Positions 26,080 through 34,432 of a stretch of 64,000 nucleotides of DNA are shown here, in pieces (positions within the stretch are counted from its first letter, which is position 1; each line of letters starts with the position of its first letter). The translations under genes were made by a program, and so were the position numbers. Below the pieces are notes generated by a model. It did not search any database. It worked only from the letters and a program-made list of their open reading frames with translations, and was not told the origin of the DNA. The DNA is taken from NCBI GenBank assembly GCA_943787445.1, contig CALSML010000007.1, positions 62,001-126,000 on the forward strand, written 5' to 3'. Source of the stretch: an uncultured Alphaproteobacteria bacterium (GTDB lineage Bacteria; Pseudomonadota; Alphaproteobacteria; UBA6615).

Positions 26080-27786
26080 GTGGGTGAGGGTCCACGATCT
26101 TCCCTGCTGTGCTGGGCGCCACGCCTGACGCTCCTGCTGTTGCTGGGGCCGGTGGCGGCCGGGCTGGTCGGGACCGTGCTGCCGGCGTTTGGTTATCTGC
26201 CCGCGCTCGGGGGACTGACCTTCAACCTCGATCCCTGGCGCACGTTGTTTGACGCCCCGGGCCTGCAGGAATCTGTCCGCCTGTCCTTTGTGACCGGGCT
26301 TGGTGTGACCTTTGTATCCTTTGCCATCGTGGTGCTGTTTGTCGCCGGCTGGCACGGCACACACGGCTTTGCACGGCTCCAGCGATTTCTCTCGCCGCTG
26401 CTTTCCGTGCCTCATGTGACGGTCGCGTTCGGGCTGGCCTTTCTGCTGGCCCCGTCGGGCTGGATCTTCCGTCTGACCTCCCCTTGGCTGACCGGCTATG
26501 ACCGCCCACCCGATCTGATCATCGTGCAGGACCCCGATGGTTGGGCGTTTATCGCCGGGTTGGCGGTGAAGGAAATCCCATTTCTGTTCCTGATGATGCT
26601 GGCCGCCATCGGGCAGGTGGATGCCGCGCGGGCCCGGACCATGGCGCGCACGATGGGCTACGGCGCGACGACAGCGTGGCTCAAGGCGGTCTTCCCGCTG
26701 GTCTATCGGCAGATACGTTTGCCGGTCTTCGCTGTGCTGGCTTTTGCGGCCTCGGTGGTGGATGTGGCGATCGTGCTCGCCCCTTCGACCCCGCCGCCAC
26801 TGGCGGTGCAGTTGCTCCGCTGGTTCAACGATCCTGAACTGGCGATGCGGTTCGTGGCCTCGGCCGGCGCCGTGCTGCAACTCGGTGTGGTGCTGGCGGT
26901 GTTTGCTGTCTGGTGGCTCGGTGAACGGCTTGTTGCCTGTGTCGGACGTATCTGGATCCGGCGCGGCAGCCGCGGGCGACAGGATGGTGCCCTGCGCTAT
27001 GGCGCGGCAGGTGCCCTGACCCTCAGCTTTCTGGCCGCCTTTCTCGGGCTGGCGAGCATGGCACTCTGGTCGATCACCGGACGCTGGCGCTTCCCCGACG
27101 CGCTGCCCGCACAACTGTCTGTGGACCCCTGGGTGAACAACGCGTCGCGGCTCGGGGAAGCCAGCCTGAATACCGCCACGGTGGGTTTGGTGGCCGCACT
27201 GGTCGGTCTGGTGCTGGCCTTGGCCTGTCTCGAGAATGAATCCCGCCACGGTAGACCAGCCACCGGCCGGGTGCTGATCCTGCTCTATCTGCCCCTGTTG
27301 ATCCCGCAGATCGCCTTTCTGTTTGGCGGGCAGGTCCTGCTGGTGATGAGCAATCTCGACGGCGCATGGATCGCGGTGGTCTGGGCGCATCTCCTGTTCG
27401 TCTCGCCCTATGTCTTTCTTTCCCTCGCCGATCCCTACCGGTCCTGGGATGAGCGCTATGCCCGGGCTGCACGTTGTCTGGGGGCCTCGCCCCTGCGGGT
27501 GTTCTGCCAGATCAAGCTGCCGATGCTGCTGCGTCCGATCCTTGTGGCCGCTGCGGTTGGCTTTGCGGTTTCGGTGGGGCTCTACCTGCCGACTTTATTT
27601 GCCGGTGCCGGGCGGGTCGACACCTTGACCACCGAAGCCGTGGCGCTGGCCTCGGGCGCCGACCGGCGGGCCATCGGGGTTTATGCGCTGGCCCAGATGA
27701 CCCTGCCGTTTCTCGCTTTCCTATTGGCAGCAGCCATTCCGGCTTGGCTCTATCGTGATCGCAGGGGATTGCGGGTCACGGCTTGA
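26080..27786 (+). CDS. YnjC-type ABC transporter permease, fused double module
   Basis: A 568-residue membrane protein with two permease halves, each of about six helices. Each half has an EAA-type loop: RARTMARTMGYGATTAWLKA in the first and YARAARCLGASPLRVFCQIK in the second, which dock onto an ATPase. It starts at GTG 26080. Its natural partner is the YnjB-type protein just upstream. The expected third gene, the YnjD-type ATPase, is absent: a glutathione S-transferase follows. The 95 bases before it hold a poor short reading with no likeness. An ATPase in trans or a lost gene are the options. Confidence 0.88.
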   Translation: MGEGPRSSLLCWAPRLTLLLLLGPVAAGLVGTVLPAFGYLPALGGLTFNLDPWRTLFDAPGLQESVRLSFVTGLGVTFVSFAIVVLFVAGWHGTHGFARLQRFLSPLLSVPHVTVAFGLAFLLAPSGWIFRLTSPWLTGYDRPPDLIIVQDPDGWAFIAGLAVKEIPFLFLMMLAAIGQVDAARARTMARTMGYGATTAWLKAVFPLVYRQIRLPVFAVLAFAASVVDVAIVLAPSTPPPLAVQLLRWFNDPELAMRFVASAGAVLQLGVVLAVFAVWWLGERLVACVGRIWIRRGSRGRQDGALRYGAAGALTLSFLAAFLGLASMALWSITGRWRFPDALPAQLSVDPWVNNASRLGEASLNTATVGLVAALVGLVLALACLENESRHGRPATGRVLILLYLPLLIPQIAFLFGGQVLLVMSNLDGAWIAVVWAHLLFVSPYVFLSLADPYRSWDERYARAARCLGASPLRVFCQIKLPMLLRPILVAAAVGFAVSVGLYLPTLFAGAGRVDTLTTEAVALASGADRRAIGVYALAQMTLPFLAFLLAAAIPAWLYRDRRGLRVTA

Positions 27787-27851
27787 CAGAAGGGCCTGGG
27801 GAACGGCTCACTGCACCCAACAAACACAACTCAGATTTTCAGGGAAACATC

Positions 27852-28504
27852 ATGCAACTCTTCAGCTACTGGCGCTCGCTCGCCGCCTTTCGTGTCCGTA
27901 TCGCGCTCAACCTCAAGGGGCAGGCCTTTGATGTGGTCTCTACCGATCTGATCAAGGGTGAGCAGTTCGACCCGGACTATCTGAAGATCAACCCGCAGGG
28001 CGTGGTCCCGGCGCTGGTTACCGATGATGGCCAGACCCTGACCCAGTCCATGGCGATCCTGGAATATCTCGATGAGGTCTTCCCCGAACCTGCACTGATG
28101 CCCGCTGACGCGATGGCCCGAGCCCGGGTGCGCGCTTTGTGCATGATCACCGTGGCCGACACCCACCCGCTGGTGGTGCCGCGTATCCGCAAGTACATCA
28201 CCCAGGATATGGCCACAGCCAGGAAGATCTGGATGCCTGGATCGGCAACTGGCAGAAGGCCGGACTGGCCGCGATCGAGGCTCATCTGGCCGATGACGGC
28301 ACTTCCGGGAAGTATTGTGAGGGCGACGAGATTTCCCTTGCCGATCTCTGCCTGGTGCCCCAGCTTGGCGCGGCGATGCTCTTCAAGGTCGATATCTCGC
28401 CTTATCCGAACTGCAAGCGCATCTTCGATGAGTGCATGACCCTGCCGGCCTTCTTTGACGCCCGCCCGCAGGCCCAGCCGGACTTCCCCGAGGAGATGAA
28501 GTAG
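27852..28504 (+). CDS. Glutathione S-transferase, maleylacetoacetate isomerase type (one frameshift)
   Basis: A zeta-class GST of about 217 residues. The start MQLFSYWRSLAAFRVRIALN gives the SxxxxRVRIAL active-site motif with catalytic Ser, followed by INPQGVVPALVTDDG and QSMAILEYLDEVFPEP. The C-terminal half (DLDAWIGNWQKAGLAAIEAH, ISLADLCLVPQLGAAMLF) is complete but in another frame: one C seems missing near 28219-28221. Adding one base gives an exact multiple of three. It would isomerise maleyl-type intermediates with glutathione. It converges with the FrnE-type gene 3 bases on. Confidence 0.83.
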
Positions 28505-28507
28505 GGG

Positions 28508-29132
28508 CTAGCCCGTCTTCTCGGCTCCCACGGCATCCATGAACTGCACCAGCACGTCATAGGGCTGGGCGCCGACGACGCCCTGTCCTTCGGCCACGTA
28601 GGTGGGCACACCCGTCACGCCATAGCCCTGCGACTTCGCCCAGTCGGCATCCACCGCGTCCTTGAAGCTGCGTGTCTCCAGCACCTCGCGGGCCGCGCGT
28701 CCCGTCCAGGCCAGCCGCCTTCGGCGATGCTGACGAGAAGCTCGATATCGGCAATGTTCTGCTGATCGACGAAATAGGCCTGATAGAGCGGCATGTGGAT
28801 GGCCTCGCCACCCTCCTGGGTGTCGGCCCATTTGCCCAGTTCCTGCGCCAGCCGGCTGTTATAGGTGTGGGTGCGCTTGGCGTAGGGCAGGCCCTCGGCG
28901 TCCATCATGCCCTTCATGCCGGTGCATACATGGCGTCCATGTCCACGCCGCGCCCGGCGAACAGCTCTTCCAGCGACTGGCCGTCCATCGGGGTGTCGGC
29001 ATGCAGCGGAAAATGCACCGTCTGAACATCGACGTCGTAGGCGGCCTTGAGTTTTTCAATACGCACGGTACTGAGATAACACCAGGGTCAGACGTAGTCG
29101 GAGAAGACCTCGAGAACTTTTTTGTCGGACAT
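28508..29132 (-). CDS. DsbA/FrnE-family oxidoreductase with UGA in place of active-site Cys
   Basis: A thioredoxin-fold protein of about 208 residues. The start MSDKKVLEVFSDYV leads to UGA (29088-29090) and then PWCYLSTVRIEKL; in the family this is DYVCPWCY, so UGA sits on the first active-site Cys. Downstream segments THTYNSRLAQELGKWA and YGVTGVPTYVAEGQGVVGAQ with the cis-Pro loop are typical. Two further 1-base deletions (about 28920 and 28712) break the frame and look like consensus errors; adding two bases restores a multiple of three. The UGA is a substitution, not an indel. It may be a Sec codon, a point error, or a nonsense mutation. Confidence 0.75.
29056..29074 (-). promoter_or_regulatory. 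SECIS-like hairpin after in-frame UGA
   Basis: Reading the mRNA, 13 bases after UGA the sequence TCAGTAC pairs with GTATTGA (7 pairs, one G-T) around the five-base loop CGTGC. The loop begins 20 bases after the UGA and has G as its second base. Published bacterial SECIS models ask for an apical loop 16-37 bases from UGA with a G in its first two positions, so the element fits. A stem this short can arise by chance. Confidence 0.4.
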
Positions 29133-29235
29133 GGGATTGTCCGCTTTCGGTTCGGTTATGTTGGGGCCACCATAGCAGAGTTTCGACGCGAAGATTAGGT
29201 CTTCAAGTTATCCCGTAAAATTTCCGGAGAGTCCC

Positions 29236-29679
29236 ATGAGCGATCTGACCACCCCATCCCGCAAACTCACCCATAACGGCATCCGCAAGCTGATCGACGC
29301 CGCCGTGGACGCGGCGGACGAGCTGGGCGTGCCCATGGGCATCGCGGTCGCCAATGACGGCGCGCGGATCGTCGGCTATCTGCTGATGGATGGCGCGCGC
29401 ATTCTCGCGCAGGACTCCGCCAGCGCGAAAGCCATGACCGCGGCCAGCCACCGTATGCCCACCCACGCCATCGACTACAATATCGGCATGGGCCTGTCGG
29501 TCTCGACGCAAGGCAAGGTGCTGCCGTTGCGCGGCGGCGTGCCCATCGTCATCGACGGCTTCTGTGTCGGCGGCATCGGCTGCGGCTCGGGCACCGGTGA
29601 ACAGGATCTGATCGTCGCCAAGGCCGCGCTGGCCGCCATTGGCGCCGAGATCCCCGATGACGACGTGCGCGAGGGCTAA
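29236..29679 (+). CDS. GlcG/HbpS family (DUF336) protein
   Basis: A 147-residue protein of the heme-binding HbpS / GlcG fold. The start LTHNGIRKLIDAAVDAADEL, GVPMGIAVANDGARIVGYLL, the ASAKAMTAA helix and the closing GGVPIVIDGFCVGGIGCGSG with TGEQDLIVAKAAL follow the family pattern. Members bind heme or small ligands and often accompany catabolic operons. GGAGAG stands before the ATG. It overlaps the stop of the broken MFS gene by four bases, tail to tail. Confidence 0.85.
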   Translation: MSDLTTPSRKLTHNGIRKLIDAAVDAADELGVPMGIAVANDGARIVGYLLMDGARILAQDSASAKAMTAASHRMPTHAIDYNIGMGLSVSTQGKVLPLRGGVPIVIDGFCVGGIGCGSGTGEQDLIVAKAALAAIGAEIPDDDVREG

Positions 29680-30922
29680 GCCGTGTCGCGGGCTAGTTCC
29701 GGGCTTTTCCGGCCGCGCACCAGCACCACGAACGCCAGCAGCGACAGCGAGGTGCAGACCAGCATCACGGTGCCGACCTGCAGGAAGGACGTCTGGACCA
29801 GGGTCGCCACCACCAGCGTGCTGACGAAGCCCGCCCCCATCTGCAGGAAGCCGCCCAGCGCGGCGGCAGACCCCGCCGCCGCCGGCTCCACGCTGGTCAG
29901 GCCTCCCGCCAGGCTGTTGGGCACCAGAAAGCCCGAGCCTACCGAATAGAAGAAGAAGGGGAAGATCAGCGAGTAGGGTGTGTCCAGACCCGATCAGCGC
30001 CAGCACCGGCCATCGCGCCCGTGCCGAGCACGGCCAGCACGCCCCCCAGCCAGATCATGGTGCCCCGGTCCGTCGTGCGCGCCATCCGGCTGGAGATGAA
30101 GTTGCCCAGTATGTAGCCGAGCGGGCCGGAGATGATGAAGTAGCCCAGCGCTTCCGGCGTCACCCCCATCACCACAATCAGCGCCACGGGCGCGCCGGCC
30201 AGATAGGCCTGAAAGGTGGCCCCCATCGTGCAGCCGTGCTCAGGCTGTAGCCCATGAACTTCCGCATCCGCAGCAGGCGCAGATAGGTGGTGGCCAGCGC
30301 GCCGGCGTTGGTCAGGCGCCGGGCTTCGGCAGGCAGGGTCTCGGTCAAGGTCAGCACTGGTGGCCAGCAGGGTTGAAAGCCCCCATCGCCGCGGTGAACA
30401 GGAAGTTCGCCTGCCACCCGAAGGCGGTTTCCAACTGGCCCCCGATCAGCGGTGCCACCATCGGCGCGAGCGCCAGCGACATGCCCAGATAGGCCATGGC
30501 GCGCGTCGCGGTCGCCCCGTCGCTGGTGTCCCGCACGATCGCCCGGGCGACCACGATGCAGACGCATCCGCCAAAGGCCTGGAACACCCGCGCCGCGATC
30601 AGGAATTCGACATGCCCGGCGCGGCCGCGCAGGCCAGGCTGGCCAGCGTGAACAGCACCAGGCCCGGCCAGCATCGGCTTGCGGCGGCCAAACGCGTCGG
30701 AGATCGGGCCCACCACGAGCTGCGCCAGCGCAAACGCCCCCAGATAGGCCGAGACCGTCATCTGCACCAGCGCCTGGCTGGTGCCCAGGTCCCCGGCCAT
30801 GGACGGCAGGGACGGCAGGAAAGATCGTGATCGCAACCTGGCTGGTGACCATCAGGGCCACGAGCAGCGCCATGGGCGCGCGCGGCGTGGGGGCTGGCTC
30901 CGAGGCGGTCGGCTGCGGTCAT
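29676..30922 (-). pseudogene. Bcr/CflA-type multidrug MFS transporter, many frameshifts
   Basis: A drug-efflux MFS gene of about 400 codons whose pieces lie in three frames. In order: MTAADRLGASP, MALLVALMVTSQVAITIF, PSLPSMAGDLGTSQALVQMT with VVGPISDAFGRRKPMLAG (motif A), FLIAARVFQAFGGC, RLLRMRKFMGYSL, AYLAGAPVALIVVMGVTPEA and a last block to RGRKSPELARDTA. All twelve-helix landmarks are there, but at least six single-base shifts are needed to read it (near 30890, 30835, 30690, 30610, 30355, 30230 and 29985). This is the densest damage in the window. Low-quality consensus is the simplest reading; true decay is possible since the gene is dispensable. Confidence 0.75.
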
Positions 30923-31057
30923 CGGTGACGGTCCGGCCTGGTTACCGGCGCGCGGATGCGCGCGCCTGCCCGGAGTATAGCCGATCAGCCCGTCACGCCG
31001 CACCGATGCGAAACGGTCATACGAGATATGCATCCGTGGACGGTGGCGTACGGGGCA

Positions 31058-31231
31058 CTAGAAGCGGACCCGCACCCCGCCGGAGATGGTCACGAAATCG
31101 GCCAGACTGCTGTTCATCGGTGTTCTCTGGTCGGTTTGCTGCACCGGATTGCTGCCTGGCGCGGGGGCCGTGGCTTGTGGCACCGGCTGCCCCTCAAAGC
31201 TCCAGCCAAATCCCGAACTGCTTTCATGCAT
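31058..31231 (-). pseudogene. C-terminal fragment of an outer-membrane beta-barrel protein
   Basis: A 57-codon open frame ending ADFVTISGGVRVRF, a terminal beta-strand with C-terminal Phe as in FadL/OmpP1-type and other barrels. The middle (PQATAPAPGSNPVQQTDQRT) looks like an extracellular loop. No signal peptide or further strands precede it: ten bases upstream stands a family A repeat. It is probably the stump of a larger gene cut by repeat insertion or deletion. The family is inferred from the C-terminal pattern alone. Confidence 0.35.
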
Positions 31232-31240
31232 CGTGCCGTA

Positions 31241-31269
31241 GTCATGCCCGGACTTGATCCGGGCATCCC
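31241..31269. repeat. Palindromic repeat family A, single arm
   Basis: GTCATGCCCGGACTTGATCC followed by GGGCATCC, identical over 28 bases to the arm at 16941. It lies between the barrel fragment and the CoA-transferase gene; the inverted partner arm is degraded (GACGTGGATGACGGG). Confidence 0.8.
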
Positions 31270-31418
31270 CGTCCGGAATCCACGTGGCCTGTTGACGTGG
31301 ATGACGGGCTTCCCGCGAACACCTCTTTGTATTCCCCGTTCATTCTCTTTTCCGGAAGCGTTGCACTCCCTCGCGCGAAGTCGCAATCTGGCGACGTTAC
31401 TTTGCAGGGGAAGAAACC

Positions 31419-32594
31419 ATGTCGAACACATCCGAAGAACGCAGCGGGCCGCTGGTCGGCCTGAAGGTCGTGGAACTGGCCGGGATCGGGCCGGGACCCT
31501 TTGCTGCCATGTTGCTGGCCGATCTGGGGGCCGATGTGGTGCGGGTCGACCGTCCGGCCGATGCCGGGCTGGGTGTGCCGCGCGGCTATGAGTTCGATCT
31601 CGCCAGTCGTTCGCGACCCTCCGTGGCGGTGGATCTGAAACATCCCGACGGTATCGAAACCGTGCTCAGGCTGGTCGAAAGTGCCGATGTGCTGATCGAG
31701 CCATTTCGCCCGGGCGTGACCGAGAAGCTCGGGCTCGGCCCGGAAGACTGCATGGCCCGTAACCCGAAGCTTGTTTATGCCCGCATGACCGGGTTTGGCG
31801 GCACCGGCCCGCTAGCGAAAACCGCCGGCCATGACATCAACTACATTTCCCTCACCGGTGCGCTGCACGCCATTGGTCCCGCCGACAAACCCACCCCGCC
31901 GCTCAACCTGATTGGGGACTACGGCGGTGGGGCGCTCTATCTGGCCTTTGGCGTGATGTCCGCGATCTACGAGGTCCAGCGCAGCGGCAAAGGCCAGGTG
32001 GTGGATGCGGGCATGGTGGATGGCGCGGCCAGCCTGATGATCCCGATCTATGGCCTGCACGCGGCGGGGTATTTCACCGATCAGCGCGCCAGCAACATCC
32101 TCGATGGTGGCGCGCCCTTCTATGACGCCTTCGAGTGCGCCGATGGCAAATTCGTCTCCATCGGTTCCATCGAGAAGAAATTCTATGCCTTGCTGCTCGA
32201 AAAGCTGGGTCTGCAGGATGAAGACCTGCCCGACCAGATGGACCGGACACGCTGGCCCGAATTGCGGGCGCGGTTTGCCGAGGTCATCAGGGGCAAGACC
32301 CGGGATGAGTGGACCGCGATCATGGAAGGCAGCGATGTCTGCTTTGCGCCGGTGATGGCCATGAGCGAAGCCCACACCCACCCCCACAATGTGGCGCGGG
32401 AAAACTTTGTGGAGGTCGCCGGCGTCACCCAGCCGGCGCCGGCACCGAAATTCTCGCGCACCCCGGGTCGCATCCATTCGGCCCCCCCGAAACCGGGGGA
32501 GCACACGGAAAGTGCTCTGGAAGTCTGGGGCTTTGCCGCAGATGACATTGCGGAACTGAAGAAAAGCGGCGCGGTGGGCCGGAAGGAAAGCTGA
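31419..32594 (+). CDS. CaiB/BaiF CoA-transferase family, alpha-methylacyl-CoA racemase-like
   Basis: A 391-residue class III CoA-transferase-fold enzyme. The start [20 protein letters not shown] and [18 protein letters not shown] are CoA-binding motifs; [20 protein letters not shown] holds the catalytic Asp followed by [14 protein letters not shown], a sequence close to alpha-methylacyl-CoA racemases. The C-terminus has [15 protein letters not shown]. Racemisation of 2-methyl-branched acyl-CoA is the likeliest job, CoA transfer the alternative. Intact in one frame, unlike its upstream neighbours. Followed by repeat A and an MBL-fold gene. Confidence 0.88.
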   Translation: MSNTSEERSGPLVGLKVVELAGIGPGPFAAMLLADLGADVVRVDRPADAGLGVPRGYEFDLASRSRPSVAVDLKHPDGIETVLRLVESADVLIEPFRPGVTEKLGLGPEDCMARNPKLVYARMTGFGGTGPLAKTAGHDINYISLTGALHAIGPADKPTPPLNLIGDYGGGALYLAFGVMSAIYEVQRSGKGQVVDAGMVDGAASLMIPIYGLHAAGYFTDQRASNILDGGAPFYDAFECADGKFVSIGSIEKKFYALLLEKLGLQDEDLPDQMDRTRWPELRARFAEVIRGKTRDEWTAIMEGSDVCFAPVMAMSEAHTHPHNVARENFVEVAGVTQPAPAPKFSRTPGRIHSAPPKPGEHTESALEVWGFAADDIAELKKSGAVGRKES

Positions 32595-32610
32595 GCAAAC
32601 ACACTCAAAT

Positions 32611-32698
32611 CGTCATGCCCGGACTTGATCCGGGCATCCACGTCCGGAGGTCACGTGACACGACAACCCGGGTGGCCGGATCAGGTCCGGCCATGACG
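32611..32698. repeat. Palindromic repeat family A, inverted pair
   Basis: CGTCATGCCCGGACTTGATC plus CGGGCATCCACG is the left arm; GGTGGCCGGATCAGGTCCGG plus CCATGACG the right. Arm spacing matches the pair at 16941. It fills the gap between the CoA-transferase and MBL genes. Confidence 0.85.
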
Positions 32699-32720
32699 CA
32701 GTGAACGAGGACAGAACGCT

Positions 32721-33608
32721 ATGGCCACCGAGATTCCCTACAACCGCGAGCTCGAATTCGAGTACGGTCGGGCCGATCAGATCACGCCGCTGATCCGCCG
32801 GGTGATCGCCCGCAATCCCAGCGCTTTTACCTTTTACGGCACCGGCACCTACATCATCGGTACCGGTCAGGTGGCGATCGTCGATCCCGGCCCGGACCTG
32901 GCCGAGCATGTGGATGCGCTGCTCGACGCCATTCGGGGCGAGACGGTCAGTCATATTCTGGTGACCCACACCCACACCGACCACTCCCCGGCGGTGAAGG
33001 CGGTGCAGGCGGCCACCGGCGCGCCCAGCTATGCCTATGGCCCCCATGGCACCCGCCCCGAAGACGGCGCGAGCGAGGGCGGTGGCGATTACGATTTCAT
33101 GCCCGATCACCGGGTGGGTGACGGCGATATGGTCACCGGCAACGGCTGGTCGGTGGAGGTGCTGCACACGCCGGGCCACTGCTCGAACCATCTCTGCTTT
33201 GCGCTGCGCGAGGAAGACACCCTGCTTTGTGGCGACCATGTGATGGGCTGGTCCACCAGCATCGTCTCACCGCCCGATGGGGACATGGCGGCCTATATGG
33301 CCTCACTGAAAAAGGTCGGTGAATTCGGGGCCGGCCGCTACGTCCCGACCCATGGTGCCCCCATCGACGATCCGGCCCCCTATGTGAAGGCCCTGCTGGC
33401 CCACCGCCATGAGCGGGAGGATCAGATCATGGCCGAGCTCGCCAACGGCCCGGCGACCATCGCCGAGATGGTCCCGCGCATGTACGCCGCCGTCGACCCG
33501 AAACTCTACCCCGCCGCCGCCCGCAGCGTGCTTGCCCACCTGATCCATATGGAGGAGACGGGCCGGGTGAAGGCAGATGGGGATGTGTACCGGCTGGCGG
33601 GGGACTGA
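32721..33608 (+). CDS. MBL-fold hydrolase with winged-helix tail (LACTB2-like)
   Basis: A 295-residue metallo-beta-lactamase-fold enzyme. The zinc motif is THTHTDHSPAVKAV, followed by VLHTPGHCSNHLCFAL (His), LLCGDHVMGW (Asp) and the last His in YVPTHGAP. The C-terminal 70 residues (LANGPATIAEMVPRMYAAVD) form the LACTB2-type winged-helix domain. Family members act as nucleases or as hydrolases of thioester-like compounds; next to a CoA enzyme the second is attractive but unproven. Intact. Confidence 0.88.
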   Translation: MATEIPYNRELEFEYGRADQITPLIRRVIARNPSAFTFYGTGTYIIGTGQVAIVDPGPDLAEHVDALLDAIRGETVSHILVTHTHTDHSPAVKAVQAATGAPSYAYGPHGTRPEDGASEGGGDYDFMPDHRVGDGDMVTGNGWSVEVLHTPGHCSNHLCFALREEDTLLCGDHVMGWSTSIVSPPDGDMAAYMASLKKVGEFGAGRYVPTHGAPIDDPAPYVKALLAHRHEREDQIMAELANGPATIAEMVPRMYAAVDPKLYPAAARSVLAHLIHMEETGRVKADGDVYRLAGD

Positions 33609-33611
33609 CAT

Positions 33612-33757
33612 CGTCATGCCCGCACGTGTTGCGGGCAGTTCGCCATTGCCGGTTTCTCCAAAACGCGTCACTCCCGCCCAGGCGGGAGTCCATCAACACC
33701 GAAGCTGAAACGGGACAAATCCAAGTCTATGGGGTTCCGCTTTCGCGGGAGTGACGA
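33612..33757. repeat. Palindromic repeat family B, with extra arm
   Basis: The unit 33667-33756 has CACTCCCGCCCAGGCGGGAG and, inverted, GTTCCGCTTTCGCGGGAGTG. A further diverged arm, CGTCATGCCCGCACGTGTTG, lies at 33613. The unit ends 19 bases before the Nudix stop. Confidence 0.75.
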
Positions 33758-33775
33758 ACCGGGGGTCGGGTCGCC

Positions 33776-34432
33776 TCACTCCGGTGCGATGTAGTAGCGC
33801 CCGCGCAGGAATTTCGACAGCGGGACCACCCGGTTGGGGTCCGGCTTGTGCGGCTCGGCAATCCAGCGTTCGAATTCGGCCAGCGTGATCCGGGTGATAC
33901 CGGCGATGTCCAGCGCCCGGGTGTCGTCGAGGGAGCGGAATTCCACATCCAGTAATTCGCCGTCGCCGGTGCCGATCGCGCCGGTGATATCCGTGGCCTC
34001 GGCGACGAGAAACCGTGCATCGAAGCGGCGCGGGCGTCCCGGCGGGGTGATTGCCCGGAAGAAGTAGTCGAGCCCGCCCAGATCGGGGCGATAGCCGCCC
34101 GGCGCGTCGGCGTCTTCGGCGCCGAGCAGCAGTCCTGTCTCCTCAAAGGTCTCGCGCACGGCGGCGGCTGCGATGGCCCGGGCCCGGGTCGGGTTGGCGC
34201 CGCGCTGCAGGCGGGCAAAGACATCGGCAGGCAGGTCGCTGGCGGGCTGCAGCATATTGTCGGCCCGGTCGACGCGGCCGCCGGGAAACACATAGGCATG
34301 GGGCATGAAGACATGGTTGCGGTGCCGCCGGCCCATCAGAACCTCGAGGGTCCCGTTGCGGCGGCGGCGCCAGAGCACCATGGTCGCGGCGTCGACGGGG
34401 CGCAGCGATGTCTTTTTCGGCGTCGGCGGCAC
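33776..34432 (-). CDS. Nudix hydrolase
   Basis: A 218-residue Nudix protein. The box is split: MPHAYVFPGGRVDRAD supplies the first Gly, and after an insert of about 35 residues comes AAAVRETFEETGLLLGAED, the RExxEExG core that binds the metal. This split form is like NUDT19/RppH-distant acyl-CoA or nucleotide-diphosphate hydrolases; near a CoA-transferase and an MBL enzyme, CoA-derivative cleavage is conceivable. GTG at 34432 overlaps the stop of the NIPSNAP gene (TAGTG), so the two are coupled. Confidence 0.85.
   Translation of the reverse strand: MPPTPKKTSLRPVDAATMVLWRRRRNGTLEVLMGRRHRNHVFMPHAYVFPGGRVDRADNMLQPASDLPADVFARLQRGANPTRARAIAAAAVRETFEETGLLLGAEDADAPGGYRPDLGGLDYFFRAITPPGRPRRFDARFLVAEATDITGAIGTGDGELLDVEFRSLDDTRALDIAGITRITLAEFERWIAEPHKPDPNRVVPLSKFLRGRYYIAPE

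Noticed and set aside
25992-26087. Short plus-strand reading MRFLVALTLSLTSGEGKP between the ABC genes
   Set aside because: It resembles a signal peptide start but stops after 31 codons, overlaps the permease start and has no ribosome site.
16941-33757. CRISPR array made of the palindromic repeats
   Set aside because: The copies are kilobases apart, lie in inverted pairs between genes, and no cas genes are present.
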